From Caenorhabditis elegans (taxonomy: Eukaryota > Nematoda > Chromadorea > Rhabditida > Rhabditidae): a stretch of DNA of 64,000 nt. Below the pieces are notes generated by a model that saw only the letters and a list, made by a program, of their open reading frames with translations, was not told the origin of the DNA and did not search any database. Location of the stretch: NCBI RefSeq assembly GCF_000002985.6, contig NC_003281.10:7068001-7132000 (forward strand), given 5' to 3'. Positions within the stretch are counted from its first letter, which is position 1. Each line of letters opens with the position of its first letter. Shown one piece after another: positions 35,987 through 47,434 of this stretch. Position numbers and translations under genes: made by a program.

Positions 35987-37365
35987 CCTCCTGAAATAAA
36001 GATCTTTAAGAAAAGAGAACAAGAGTTGAATTTTTAAAAACGGTAGTGTCAGAAATAAAAGAAAATACTAAACTACTTTGCATGCACGATATTCTCTCAC
36101 AAGAATAATCGTATGACAAAGAAACCAACTGAAACAAATGAAATGAATGACTAATGCTGGATAATTTCGAAACCATTGGCAAACAAATAAAAACAAAACA
36201 AAACAAAAATTTGAATTTTCCCGCCGGAGGTCAAAAAATGCTAAAACAGATCAAAATATGAGAAAATAGGAAGAATACAAGCCTAGTATCATGTTTTCAA
36301 AATTACAAAACTGAAAAATGAGCACTGGAGCGCGTTTGTTTGCGCTTCAAAAATTGACGCGCGAAATTTGAAATTTGATTGTTTTTTGTTTTTAGTGCAA
36401 TTTTTAACTTTCAGGTGTTCAAATTTCACATCAATCTGTTAAAATTAACATTAAATATTTAATTTTAATTAGATGTCCAAACTTCCAAGGAATTTTCTCT
36501 TATCAGCAATCGACTTCATTACCCCACTGAAAAAAAAGTTTTCGCGAACAAGTAATACATGCATTTTTCACAAAAAAAACACCCGTTTCGTGTGAAAAGT
36601 ATACTAATGTTGCGTGACAATAAAAATTGATAACTATATAAAATTATTCCAGATATTTTCAGCTTTTGATTATAATTTCTTCACAGAAGTTTTGGGAGCT
36701 CATATCTGATTTTGAACAAGCGAGTTATTTTTTTGGCTTTTTTCTTTAAATTAAAGAAAATAGGTCAATCTCCGAACATTACTGTTAAAAATTTACAAAA
36801 GTTTTAATATTTTCTAATTTTTTTTCAATTGTTCAAAAAAACTCAAATGCCCTTCTAGGCCACGCCCACTTTTTTGTAGTTTTCTGGTTTTCAGCAAAAT
36901 TGCACTGTTTTTTTTTCGAATTTCTTTTTATTATATGTGAATTGACAATTCCCCGCAATTTTAAAGTAAATTTCGTAAGCCGACGAGAGAGATGACCTTC
37001 TGGATACTTTTTGATACAGTAACCCACATCGAGAGTTTTCCTCTGTTTCTCTGTATATGCTCACATTCGATTTATCCCCTTAGTTTCCTTCCGTTTCATA
37101 GTAATTTTCAATTTCGAAAAACACAAAAAAAGTTATAATAAAAATTCTCTCTCGATTAGGTTCACCTTATAAAGACCGTGTACCCATTCAGAGGCGCAGA
37201 GATCTGCAGGTGCGCATTTCCTTTTTATGAGCTTGGGAATGAACGAACTGCTCAATTTGCCCCTCACTCGTCCCAGCTACTATTTACCACTTTTGCACAT
37301 TCTGTCATTCTTTGGATAACAGTATCATTTGGGGACATGGAGTGGCAATATACAGTTCTATTTAA
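35987..37365. other. Upstream region of cpg-2
   Basis: About 1.4 kb with no coding sequence. Around 36310-36365 is a TTTGCGCTTCAAAAATTGAC-like block with GCGCGAAATTTG, similar to common nematode dispersed repeats. Confidence 0.5.
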
Positions 37366-37367
37366 TA

Positions 37368-38609
37368 TCAGGTTGTCCCATAAGTTTTTGTACTATTTTT
37401 TTTTTGAAAAAAATTTATTTCTCTCAAGCGACAAGTAGTACTATTCACACAAGTATTCACCATTAGTGTCCACCACTTGTTGCCATTTACTAGGTAACAT
37501 CATGATGCCACGGGAGAAGAAATCCGGCGAACGCGATGAGAAGAAAGTGGAGAGTTCAGTTTTGAGATGCTCTTCGTCGTCGAATTGCTTGTCGCGCATG
37601 TAGTCACTGAGAGACAAGAACAAATGGTAGTCGGTTGGTGCAAGATCTGGAGAATATGGTGGATGCGGTAAAACAGTCCAACCAAGATCTTGCAGCTTTT
37701 GGAAAGTCTTCTTGGCGACATGAGGCCTAGCATTATCGTGAAGAAAATATAGTTTTTCATATTTTCCGTTGGTCTTTTCTGCAACTCGGTCCAATTGGGC
37801 ACAATAGTAATCAGCAGTGATAGTTTTATTAGTTGGCAACAATTCCCAGTGCACGGGTCCTTGAACACCCCACCAGACACAGATCATAATCTTTTTTGGG
37901 TGAAGATCAGGCTTTGGCGTCGGTATTCCTTTCTCACCGATCGGAAGCCATTGACGTTAACTGGAACGGTTAACATAGAGCACCCACTTCTCATCTCCAG
38001 TAACCAGATTGTTCAGCCAATCGAACTTTCGACGAAAAGTTAGAAGTTGAGTACAAACGTTGACCCGAGTGAGCTTCTGTGATGCCGAAAGTTCATGAGG
38101 CACCCAAATTCCAAGTTTTGAAGTAAAACCAAGGCGACCCAAGTGACATGCAATTGTGCTATGACAACACTCAAGCTTCTCTTCCATTTCACGAAGACTA
38201 AGACGAGGCTCTTCCTCCACCAGCTTCACTAGGTCTTCTTCATTTAACTCTACCGGTCGCCCAGAACGTTCTATTTCTTCGAGACTGAAGTCGCCGTTCT
38301 TGAACTTTTGAAACCAACTCTTTGCTGTATTATAAGAGAGTGCTCCCTCACCCATCGCACCGCATATGTTTCGTTCCGCTTCCATTGCTGAATGACCAAG
38401 ACGAAATTCATAAAGAAGAAGCAATCTAACGTCTCGACGTTCAAGTTTGATGATTGTCATCGTGGCAAAGTAGAAATGGATGAAATGAATCTTTTCTGAA
38501 AGGGGACGACCCGACCTTGACACGACCTACGATGAAAAAATTTTAAAACTTTCTAGAAGTTTTGGAAAAATATTTGAAAAAAAGTACAAAAACTTATGGG
38601 ACAACCTGA
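37368..38609. mobile_element. Mariner-family DNA transposon, full length
   Basis: The element is 1242 bp long. Its ends are inverted repeats of about 27 bp beginning TCAGGTTGTCCCATAAGTTT, and it is bounded by TA at 37366-37367 and 38610-38611, the standard mariner target duplication. The two inverted repeats match closely, so the insertion is fairly young. It sits between cpg-2 and odd-1. Confidence 0.94.
37441..38523 (-). pseudogene. Mariner transposase, one in-frame stop
   Basis: A single frame runs from about 38523 to 37441 and is interrupted once by TAA at 37959-37957, just after WVLYVNRSS; RQWLPIGEKGIPTPKPDLHP continues directly. Family relatives have a basic residue at this place, so a single A-to-T change would explain it. 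The N-terminal part holds the paired helix-turn-helix region (NTAKSWFQKFKNGDFSLEE, then a second HTH). Catalytic aspartates are visible in TGDEKW, FLHDNARPH and YSPDLAPTDYHLF, the DD34D arrangement. The true start is probably the internal MTIIKLERRD. The stop separates the first aspartate from the other two, so this copy cannot make an active enzyme, though its ends could still be moved by another source. Confidence 0.92.
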
Positions 38610-38611
38610 TA

Positions 38612-40321
38612 GTATGTTCTGAAGCGAGGGTCTAAATTGTGTGCCCGAGTTTCAAAAAGATAATAGCGGTAGAAAACTGCCACCTACAGTAATCCAAACG
38701 TGGCGTGCTCTAAATGTTTACATAGTCATTATATTCTTTAGAAATGAAACATTTTTCTGACTGAGCCAGTCGTGGAAGAATTCTTGTTTAAAAAAATAAA
38801 TAAACCATGCTGCAAGTCCTGTTTTTGGCTGAAACCCTTTTTCACTTTGAACTGAGCTTCCAGCGATTAATTTTTCAAATTATCAGTTGATCAATTCTCC
38901 CTTATCATCCAGAAGTTGAGTGCTCCCGATCGGGTGTTTAGTAGCTTCCATTTTCAGCACATCAATGAATCGAACAAAAGTCAGTTTTGTAATCGGATTA
39001 TACCAATCCATTAGTAGGATTATAATAAGAATTGATCGGATTCTCAATCAATCATTCCACGTGAACAACTGATTTTTTCATTTTTTTTTCAAAGAAACTT
39101 CAAATCAGAGGAAGTTACTGTAGCTGGGTAAACAATAAGTATTTCGTCATTCAGACAGCAGGAAAAGTTGTTGATTATGCAAGAAATAGTGCTACTATGT
39201 ATATGGTTACTGATTGTTAGAAAACTTTTAATTTTCAATTTTATTATCTGTGCTATCACATGAGTCACGTCACTTTTTCGAAAGAGCTAAATATGTATCT
39301 GTAGCAATATCAGTTTTCATCAAAATGTACGTTTTAATAAAGGAAAGTACGGAATTTTAAATTTAGAGATTAATTAAAATGTTGTATTTGGAAAGTTTTA
39401 ATTTTTGAATTTGCAAACCGCTGAAATGGTGTGAACATAATTTTATTTTCCTCCAGAATGGTCAACTCCTCGTGGAATAAATTCCGGTGACAGTCCACAT
39501 TCTAAAGTTTCAAATCAAAAATAGGTGTTCTACTGTAGAATTCTAATCACAAATGCTCTCTCATTCCATGCTTCTTTTTCACCATCATGAAACCTTTTGT
39601 ACATCATCAATTAATGTTAACACTGACTTCCTTTCTAACGATTGCCGCCTCTACAATTGGAACCGAAAGTGCAAATTTTATGATTGGTAAAGACTTTTTT
39701 GAATCGGTTAATATAAAAGGGATGAGAGCTGCTGATGACAAACAAAAGGGTAACCGAAAAGAGATGGGTGGAGTCAGGAAAGTGTAGGATGTGGGGATAC
39801 TATTGGGTGGTCATTCAGTTGACTGATCTCTACAGATACTCATTTTCCCTGTGACATTTCGAGATGTTCTGATTTTTCAAATTTGCTAGATGTTTTCTAG
39901 CCGTTCTCGCAAAAAAATGAATCTGAAAGGGTTGCAATTTTTAAACTTAATCCGGAAATTCTCAAATAAGACTCAATAGTTCTGTAAAATTGAAAACATT
40001 CTTTCCCATTAGCTTCTTGTTTTGGAGAGAATTCAACTACCCTTCCAGCAGACCCATTGACTTTCAATAAATCGTCAATAGGTGGCACAGTGTCGCACCT
40101 ACCATTTTTCTGCGTCTCTTCAAACCGAATTGTTATTTTTTTTCTGATCAAGTTCCTTTTTGACTTATCAGTGCTTCCTTATCACTTCTTCCTAGTCTTT
40201 GTCTCTTCGTGTATCATGTTCTCCAATAGTTTTTGGGTCCCATCATTTGAATATGTATTCGGTTGACCTTTTTAGATTATTATGCACTTTTTTGTCAATA
40301 AAGTATTACTCTTTTTCAGGT
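38612..40321. other. Upstream region of odd-1
   Basis: About 1.7 kb. Two open stretches look weakly protein-like: 39587-39787 plus (starts MKPFVHHQLMLTLTSFLTIA, signal-peptide-like) and 40151-39897 minus (contains NGRCDTVPPIDDLLKVNGSA). Neither has splice partners or a recognisable family, so neither is called a gene. A TTTTTCAG acceptor lies directly before the odd-1 ATG and fits trans-splicing or a noncoding first exon. Confidence 0.45.
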
Positions 40322-41310
40322 ATGACACTTCCATGGAATACCTTTCCAGGATCTACAGTTCCCCCTGTTGTACCATCTGTTGAGGATATAATTCGAATGT
40401 TAGTTGCCGGACAACAGAAAATTGCAATTCAGAATCTTCTTCAAAGTCAGTCGAAAGAACAAGTGAACGGAACTTCGCATGATCTACAAAACTGGTTGAC
40501 ATCTTTGTGCATAAGTCCATCATCTTCTCCTACTCCGTCCAATGCTTCTACATCTACAATTCCAGCACAAATGACAAATGAAAATGTTCTGCATTTGCAG
40601 ATTCAATCACAACTATTCAGTAATCTTGGAACCCCATGGTGAGTTGTTTATCAACTTGGTTGACTTTTTAAAAAAATGTTAAACGCTTTTCTAAAGACTA
40701 TGTGATGGATTGAAATTCCTCCAAACTGCTCATGCTCACTTCTCAACCAATCAGTGACTTTCCACTCAATTTTGAATGTTTCCAAGCAAAAATATCATTC
40801 GTCTTTTCCGCATTTAAAAACCATATCAAAAATTATATTTCCGTTCAATACTTGTAGCCTCATCGCTTTTTCTGATAAGTGAACTTCCATCATTGCAGGT
40901 TCCTGAACCCTGAACAGCATAATAAAACAAACAATGCAATTCGAAAGCGTCCAAAGAAAGAGTTCATTTGCAAATACTGTGCCCGTCACTTTACCAAATC
41001 CTACAATCTCATGATTCATGAGAGAACTCATACAAATGAACGTCCATTTCACTGTGAAACCTGTGGAAAATCATTCCGTCGACAAGATCATTTGCGTGAT
41101 CACAAATATATTCATGCAAAGGAGAAGCCGCATAAATGTGAGATCTGTGGAAAAGGATTCTGTCAGCTGAGAACATTGAATGTGCATCGATCATGCCATC
41201 ATGTGCAGGAACCCATTTCTGAAACATTCATGCTCGGAGCTATCAAGTTTGGGAAGGCAGACTCATTATTGATTGATGCTGAGCCATTGATCGATGTAAC
41301 TACTATTTGA
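40322..41310 (+). CDS. odd-1: Odd-skipped-related C2H2 zinc-finger transcription factor
   Basis: Two exons (40322-40638 and 40899-41310) encode 242 residues. The first exon is serine/threonine/proline-rich with no known domain. The second carries three C2H2 fingers: [40 protein letters not shown] and [20 protein letters not shown], joined by HTNERP and HAKEKP linkers. Finger sequence and the [18 protein letters not shown] signature are those of the Odd-skipped family, nuclear regulators that act in gut and leg development in insects and in gut development in C. elegans. The start is the ATG just after the splice acceptor; upstream open sequence in the same frame is intronic or 5' noncoding. 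The symbol is recalled from the known locus. Confidence 0.92.
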
Positions 41311-41782
41311 ATTTGTGTGTATATTGAATGTAGTTTATTCTCTGATTGACTATCACCCAGAACACTCACATCTCTGAATCTCTTGAAATGATTCTCACCT
41401 ATGTAGGTAATGTTTGTGTTTTTTTTTAATGTTTTATTTGAACTTAATAGTTGTTAGATTTTCTCCGATTCATGACCTTTTTAAATGATAATTTTTATAT
41501 CTCTAATTGCAATGAGCCAATCCGGGCTTCGTGAACCTTTTTGCTTTTTTAGAGTTTTTTTTTTCTGTAAATTAGTCTTCTCATGCTTCCAACAGTACAA
41601 CTAAAGATCTGTTCAATAATTTCCACACGCAAACTTTTATTCCTGTTAATATTTAAAAAAAACTGCTTTGTTATTTTGTTGCACCAATTTTCCAGAGGAA
41701 CCACTAATTTTCCAAAACCTGATTTTGGACAAAGAAAATACAGATCAATAAATTTTTATTCACAACTTTTAAAGTCAATCTC
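41311..41782. other. 3' region of odd-1
   Basis: About 470 bp, T-rich, between odd-1 and the convergent small secreted-protein gene. No gene seen. Confidence 0.5.
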
Positions 41783-42084
41783 TTATCTTGAAGTCTTCCT
41801 CGACTTTCTTGGAGCATTCCTTTCTACGTGAGCTTTCACAACTGCTTTCCAAAGAATATGCTCGAAATTCGGACGAACTTCTCTTCTGTGAGGCATCCTT
41901 ATCATATTGAATTTCCAATGTTCCCTCCAATTTTGTGGGATTCCTCTTACAAAGTAACCAAATTCTTGGGAATCATCAGAAAATCCAAGGACGAAAAAAG
42001 TGAGAAGATTTATGAGAAGCAAACCTGAACGAGAGAAATTGCATTATTCTCAAAAAATATCACAAAAATTCAGTTACCTTTCAT
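41783..42084 (-). CDS. Small secreted basic protein, unrecognised
   Basis: Two exons, 42084-42078 (only 7 nt, ATG AAA G) and 42024-41783, join across a 53-bp intron with GTAACTG and CTCGTTCAG ends to give 82 residues. Residues 1-18 (MKGLLLINLLTFFVLGFS) form a clear signal peptide. The mature part is rich in arginine, histidine and aromatic residues (VRGIPQNWREHWKFN, RMPHRREVRPNFEH) and ends RKSRKTSR. It has no cysteines and no amidation-type glycine repeats, so it is not an obvious neuropeptide or antimicrobial of a known class. The tiny first exon makes it easy to miss. Confidence 0.6.
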
Positions 42085-42387
42085 GGTTAAAGTGCCGCGA
42101 TAAAATTATTGAGAAATTTTCAGAAAGATATCCACGGTTTTGTTAAATTTCAAACATATAAAAGTTATAGTTCACGCAAATATAAAACGTTCACTATTGT
42201 TTCAGCATTAAAAAAAAAGTAAATTTAGAAATTCCACTTGGTATGTAGCCCTGTTTTCAGACGCTGCTATTTTAAAGAGTGGAGAAAACCAATAAGAACA
42301 ACACAATACTTAGTTTTTATTTTTGAGTCCCAAGAAAAAGTTTCGAATTTTTACAAATAACAAAACAAGTAAATGAAAATCTGATAT
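42085..42387. other. Short intergenic region
   Basis: About 300 bp between two minus-strand secreted-protein genes; nothing recognised. Confidence 0.5.
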
Positions 42388-43841
42388 TTAGAATTTGAAC
42401 ACAGATTTCAAAGATTTCTTCTTATTTTCCGGAAGCTTCTCAACAATTTTGTTCTCTTCGACTGGGCCTAGATCGTCACCGTTACTCTCAACAATTTTGA
42501 ATTCTTCTAAAGAATTGTCACAGATGTAAACATTGGTTTGTGGATGACACAGGAAGATACAATCACGGGAAACTGGAACTTCTTGGCCAATTGGAAGAAT
42601 TTCAGTTCCGAGGACGCATGCTGAAAAGGAAAAGGTTTTGATATACACAAACAAAAAACTAATCAGTAATAAAAAAAAGACAAAATACAATCTTTCAATT
42701 TGGACGTGTACTTACATTCCTTAACAATATGTCGATAGTTACATCTCATATTTGCACCCTTCTTCACATCAGTCCATTGACTAGCATGAGCATATGTTTT
42801 GTTGTCCATTGTACAAGCCAATTCTGAAATAATTTAAATTAATTTAGCCGTGAAGTTGAACATACCATCAACATTAGCTGACTTCAGGCTGACATGTCCA
42901 AACTCTGACTCTACACATTTCACATATGATCCGTCGAGAAGTTGTCCAAATTCATCGATAAGAACTCCGAGTTTGCCAATCACACATCCTGAAAGTCCAC
43001 AAAAAAAATTGAAAGCTAGAAATCTACAGTGACCAACCAACAACGTGACTTTCATAGTAACTGTAATGCGGACGAAAACATTGCATGAGACGTCCATCAA
43101 TTGATGTATCATTTGGATTGACTTGTGGTTCAACCCATTTCTCTTCTTCTGGGTAGATCGTCTCATTGAAATAACAACCAGCAGCTGTAAATAATGAACT
43201 AGTTTTTTCGATTTCATGAAACATTCAGAGCTTACCTCTCTCAACGACCTTTTTCAATGCTCCACCATAAAGATTGCAATGTAAAATGACAGTTCCATTA
43301 CTGAGACTTCTTGTCTCTCCTGGATGCATTATTTCTCCTTGTGTATCAATACAAGCAATCGCTTCATAATTCAAAACTCCATCCTCTCCTTCTTCACAAG
43401 AAAATACAAAGTCATGTTGGAAAGTTCTCTCTCCTGGTTTCAAATAGTTATCACCATCAACGTTAGTCGGAGCGCAACCTAGAAATTCAGAGAGTTTGAG
43501 AAAAATAACATTAAAAGCTAATTGTTCGTTAAAAAAACTATATTTTAAAGAAACGATTGTTTGGAGATGTTGAAAAAATGTTTTCATCATATTTAATAGC
43601 AGCTCTGAAAAAGAAACTTCTGAACGCCAAAAACTTGAGTTTTAATCACATTAGACTTACCCAATGGAACAATCTTGGCTTTTCCTTGATTTCCCTCGAA
43701 GATATATTGAAACTTGATGAAATTCTGTACCCACGTCTTTTTCAACACATAAGGTTTTGTGAAATTTCTATCAAAAACTGCTGCAGAATCAGCATATTGC
43801 AGACAAATTACAGCTAGAATTGCAGCACCAAGGTTTTTCAT
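42388..43841 (-). CDS. Secreted cysteine-rich repeat protein (possibly MIG-18-like fibronectin-I modules)
   Basis: Six in-phase exons (43841-43661, 43478-43236, 43184-43038, 42988-42866, 42823-42716, 42620-42388) give 344 residues. A signal peptide (MKNLGAAILAVICLQYADSA) precedes about four cysteine-bearing modules of 70-90 residues, starting at GCAPTNVDG, AAGCYFNET, GCVIGKLG and ESCVLGTE, each with spaced glycines and 4 cysteines; exons correspond roughly to half-modules and all introns are phase 1, typical of shuffled extracellular domains. The spacing resembles the fibronectin type I-like repeats of nematode MIG-18 and relatives, but this is from memory. The C-terminus is acidic then lysine-rich. 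I infer an extracellular matrix or basement-membrane role. The start is the ATG immediately before the signal peptide; an upstream in-frame ATG would mask it. Confidence 0.78.
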
Positions 43842-44648
43842 AATATGATGTTTTTCGAAATAAATATTCCAATATAGCATCTCATTTCAATTGGTCATTT
43901 TATACCGTGTGTGGTCTGTAGTCTCTTGTTTGTCAACACTATTTCTTGTAGAGGTGTTGCTTTACGAACTGTTTAGACAGCTTTCAGTGCAGTGGTCAGT
44001 TAAAATAATTAAATGAAAAACAGCAGGATGTTATTATACAAATGAAAAAATCTATTTATACATGTTTACGAATTCAAAAATGCAATTCAAACGTAAATAT
44101 TAACCAACATGTGTGTTTTTAGATAAAAATTTGAAATTTTGGCAATTCAGATCTATTCACAATTTCAATCCGAGATTTTATGTACTTTAATGAGTTTTTT
44201 TGTAAATTTTTCGTATTTTCCGTTTTCGGCAGTCCGCAAAATTGTTGGTTTAATGTCAATATCTGAAATCTTGATTATTCAATCAAAAAAACACTTTTAG
44301 AAATTCGAAGTATTTATATATGAATTCAATTTTTAAAAACCACAAATCGGTATATTGCAAATCACAATGGAAAATAATCGGAAATTTGGCGAATTAAAAA
44401 AATAACTTGAGGTGTAGAAGATGAACATTTTCTAGATGATGATGAAAGATTTTGACCCGTTGGCAACAATAAATTCATGGTGTGATTAGAATTAATATGA
44501 GTTGGAAATAAAATATCACTGATTTGTAAAACGGTAAGGCACAGTTGATGGATATCGACAAAATGTAGAGAAAGAGTTATTACCAGATATGGGAATGAAA
44601 TTATACTTATGGATACGCTATGACGATAATGGAAACTGTTTCCATAAC
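43842..44648. other. Intergenic: upstream of secreted repeat gene, downstream of nhr-10
   Basis: About 800 bp, AT-rich, no gene recognised. Confidence 0.5.
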
Positions 44649-47434
44649 CTATTCAGTCTTGATTCCAAACAAAAGTTGTTTGGCAAACGTCGAAAATTGG
44701 ATTTGATCAAAGAAATCAGCAACAAGAACTGCTTCTTTCATTTCAACAGCCATTGTGGCGAGGACAGTACCGAGAAGAAGAAGACGTCCGAATCTGGAAA
44801 TATTTGAATTTTAGTTTATGAAGCAATAGAACTTGAGAAAAAACAAACCTATCCCCAGCATCTTCTGCTCCTTTTTTCTTGACCATATACCGATAAAGAG
44901 CATTTGTAATTGCACTTCTTCCATCACTCAACGTCTTTTTTGCATTCGAATCAACATCATCAGCGTCTGGATTCAAAAAGAAAATTGCTTTGAATGCAGC
45001 AAATTCAGTCATGTCAATTTCCATTGATCTCATTGGTTTCAACAATTGATCAAGCATTTGATACTTCTTTTTGTTGAATCCAAGAGGACGAGTTGGTTCA
45101 GGTGTTCTGTCAAAATAGGCACCGTCTGGGAAGACAATCGTGTCAAGACCATGATCTGGAGAATTGAATACATGAACCAATGATGGATATGTGATGGCTG
45201 AATGTCGAAGAAGAGCAAGCTGAAAGAATAAATTAGGCTTACATTAGTGAAAATTAACAAAAAAAATAGATTGGCAATTTAAATCTAAAATCAATATTCT
45301 ATAGCTCGAGCTGCAGAAAATCAGCTGCCCGATCATTAGGCAAAAAAGTGCATTGTGTAAAAGTGTAAAAATTTTCGCATATTCCAAGACCTGATGCCGG
45401 AATTTTTAGTCAAAATTTAAACATCACACGAACAGGTTGCAATAATTTAAAATTTCTTAATGCCCACATTTTCCAGATTTTCCAGACTTTAAATCTAGGA
45501 TTCCACTAGAAACCTTCTTCTCATAAGTTTTGAAACTTTTTATGACGCTTTAAAGTCCTCACAACTACGCGTACCTTATCCGTGAATGGAAGTGATTGGA
45601 AAACTGGCAACGTCTTTGCCCATTCGATCATCACAAACCAGTCTCGTTCGTGCCAATAATGATAATCTGATTGATTTGCAAACCTGAGGGATGTTACTCG
45701 GTGTCGCGGTGACTGAAATTATTTCATTTTTAAGTGACTTCCAGCTAATTCACTAACCAAAATAGCGTGTTCAGCCATAAAAACTTCATCTGTAAGTAAA
45801 CAATCTGATACAACTGCTTCTATTAGGGTTCTTGATGGCATATATTCTGCAAGTCTGAGTGCACAACACTTTTGTTCCGTTGATGATAATAACGTTAGGA
45901 AATTGTCTTCACTGCGATCATTTTCAGATACCTGCAAATTAAATTTATATATTAGCTTTATGTATAGACATGTGTAATTGAATTTTTTGTTTAGAATATC
46001 AGGTGAAATTATATTCTCTAGTTTCCTTGGAATTTGCATACTCTAGAGGATCAAGCACCAAAATTACTTTTCATGATTTGTGTTTAGCGTAGAAAATATA
46101 GTTGTTGAAAAGTAGTTGAAAAGTTAAATTTAATTTTTTAGTATTTTAATATATCAAAAAGGTGGGTAGTTCTGTTGGTTACTCCACCTTCGAAATAAAA
46201 TCTTTTGGATTGTTTTATCGTGATTTTATTTATTTTTATTTTATTTTAATAGTAATTGAGACAAATTCCTAGAGACACTGCTTGAAAAAATAATGTTATT
46301 CGTTTTTAGACAAAATTAAAGTGTTACATGTTTTTACTATAATAAAAATTATACATAAAACTGAAACCCATAAATACTTAATGGCTCAATCGTTTCTATT
46401 TTTGAAAAATTTACCATAGCAGGTGAGCACTCATCACTGGCTTCAACTTTTTTAATTGGTGGATATCTTCGTGTTCTTTTTGTATATCCAATTGGATCTC
46501 TGTTCTGTTGAATTGCATTTCGATCCATTCCAACTTGTAAACATTTCTCAAATCGACAATGCCTACACGCACATCTGATACCTGAATTAGAGAGTTAAAT
46601 CTACGATTTAGAATCATCAAACCAACTTTTATCAACTGGACATTTTCCTTGAAATTGGCAGCTAAACGTTTGGTTTTTCATGATTGTTCGACGGAAGAAG
46701 GTTTTGCTGAAAAATTATAAAGTTTAATCCGATTTTTTTTGTATTTTCCATTTTTCTTTAGTTAATTTCCATATTCCTAGCACCAGGTACATGTCCCTCT
46801 CGGACACTAAAAATGAAACTCTCCTACTTTCCTGCCTACAATAAAACCAATGCTTAAGGACTTGCCTACGATGGAAGCCAAAAATATATAAATTTGAACC
46901 TTTTAAGGTTCTACGTTTCCAATTCATTGATTCACCATATCCGTGCAAAATGCAAACACTTTTTTTATTCATAGGTTTTTCCCGAGATCCCCCAAAAACA
47001 AAAAAAAAGTTTATGCCTTGTGCCATAATTCGTTTTAATAAACTACGTTTCTTTCTGCGAAACATTAGAGTCTGATTATGACTTTGCAATCTCAACTTAC
47101 AAATTCAGTTAAGCTTCTTGATTTTTGATAGAAATTGGATTTTAGTTTTCTTGGAAAAAAATCGTTGATTAAACGGAATGAGAATTCGCGGAAAACAAAT
47201 AGCTAATTTTGCAGAAGTTGAATTCATTTAATTTCATGAGTTTTTGGTTTAAAGTTTAGAATCTCTTTAATTATTTTTTATTTAAGGGTTTAGAACAACA
47301 ACAAAAAAACGAAAAACAAACCATCCATTACATGAGGGAACTCCATAATGATAACCAGTTGATATATCGGAACAAACCAAGCATACCTCTTCAGGTTGAG
47401 ACGAGTTATTTGATGACGGACCTCCACCCGTCAT
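44649..47434 (-). CDS. nhr-10: Nuclear hormone receptor NHR-10
   Basis: Seven exons (47434-47322, 46706-46627, 46581-46415, 45931-45758, 45712-45575, 45219-44849, 44793-44649), all in phase, give 395 residues. The DNA-binding domain is canonical: [20 protein letters not shown], then [18 protein letters not shown], and [15 protein letters not shown], with all eight zinc cysteines. The ligand-binding domain spans about residues 170-390 and contains [20 protein letters not shown], the conserved helix 3-5 signature that the other receptors in this window have lost. It ends [16 protein letters not shown]-10 is known in C. elegans as a regulator of the propionate shunt genes. This receptor is clearly more conserved than the four clustered ones and is not a product of the same local duplication. 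The 5.5-kb upstream gap suggests complex regulation. Confidence 0.94.

Noticed and set aside
37887-37957. Apparent frameshift between two transposase frames
   Set aside because: The two frames are the same frame; only one stop codon separates them, so it is a point change and not a frameshift.
39587-39787. 66-codon plus-strand frame with a signal-peptide-like start
   Set aside because: No supporting splice structure or similarity; kept only as a remark in the odd-1 upstream entry.
39897-40151. 84-codon minus-strand frame upstream of odd-1
   Set aside because: Somewhat protein-like composition but no recognisable family, and it overlaps the likely odd-1 promoter.
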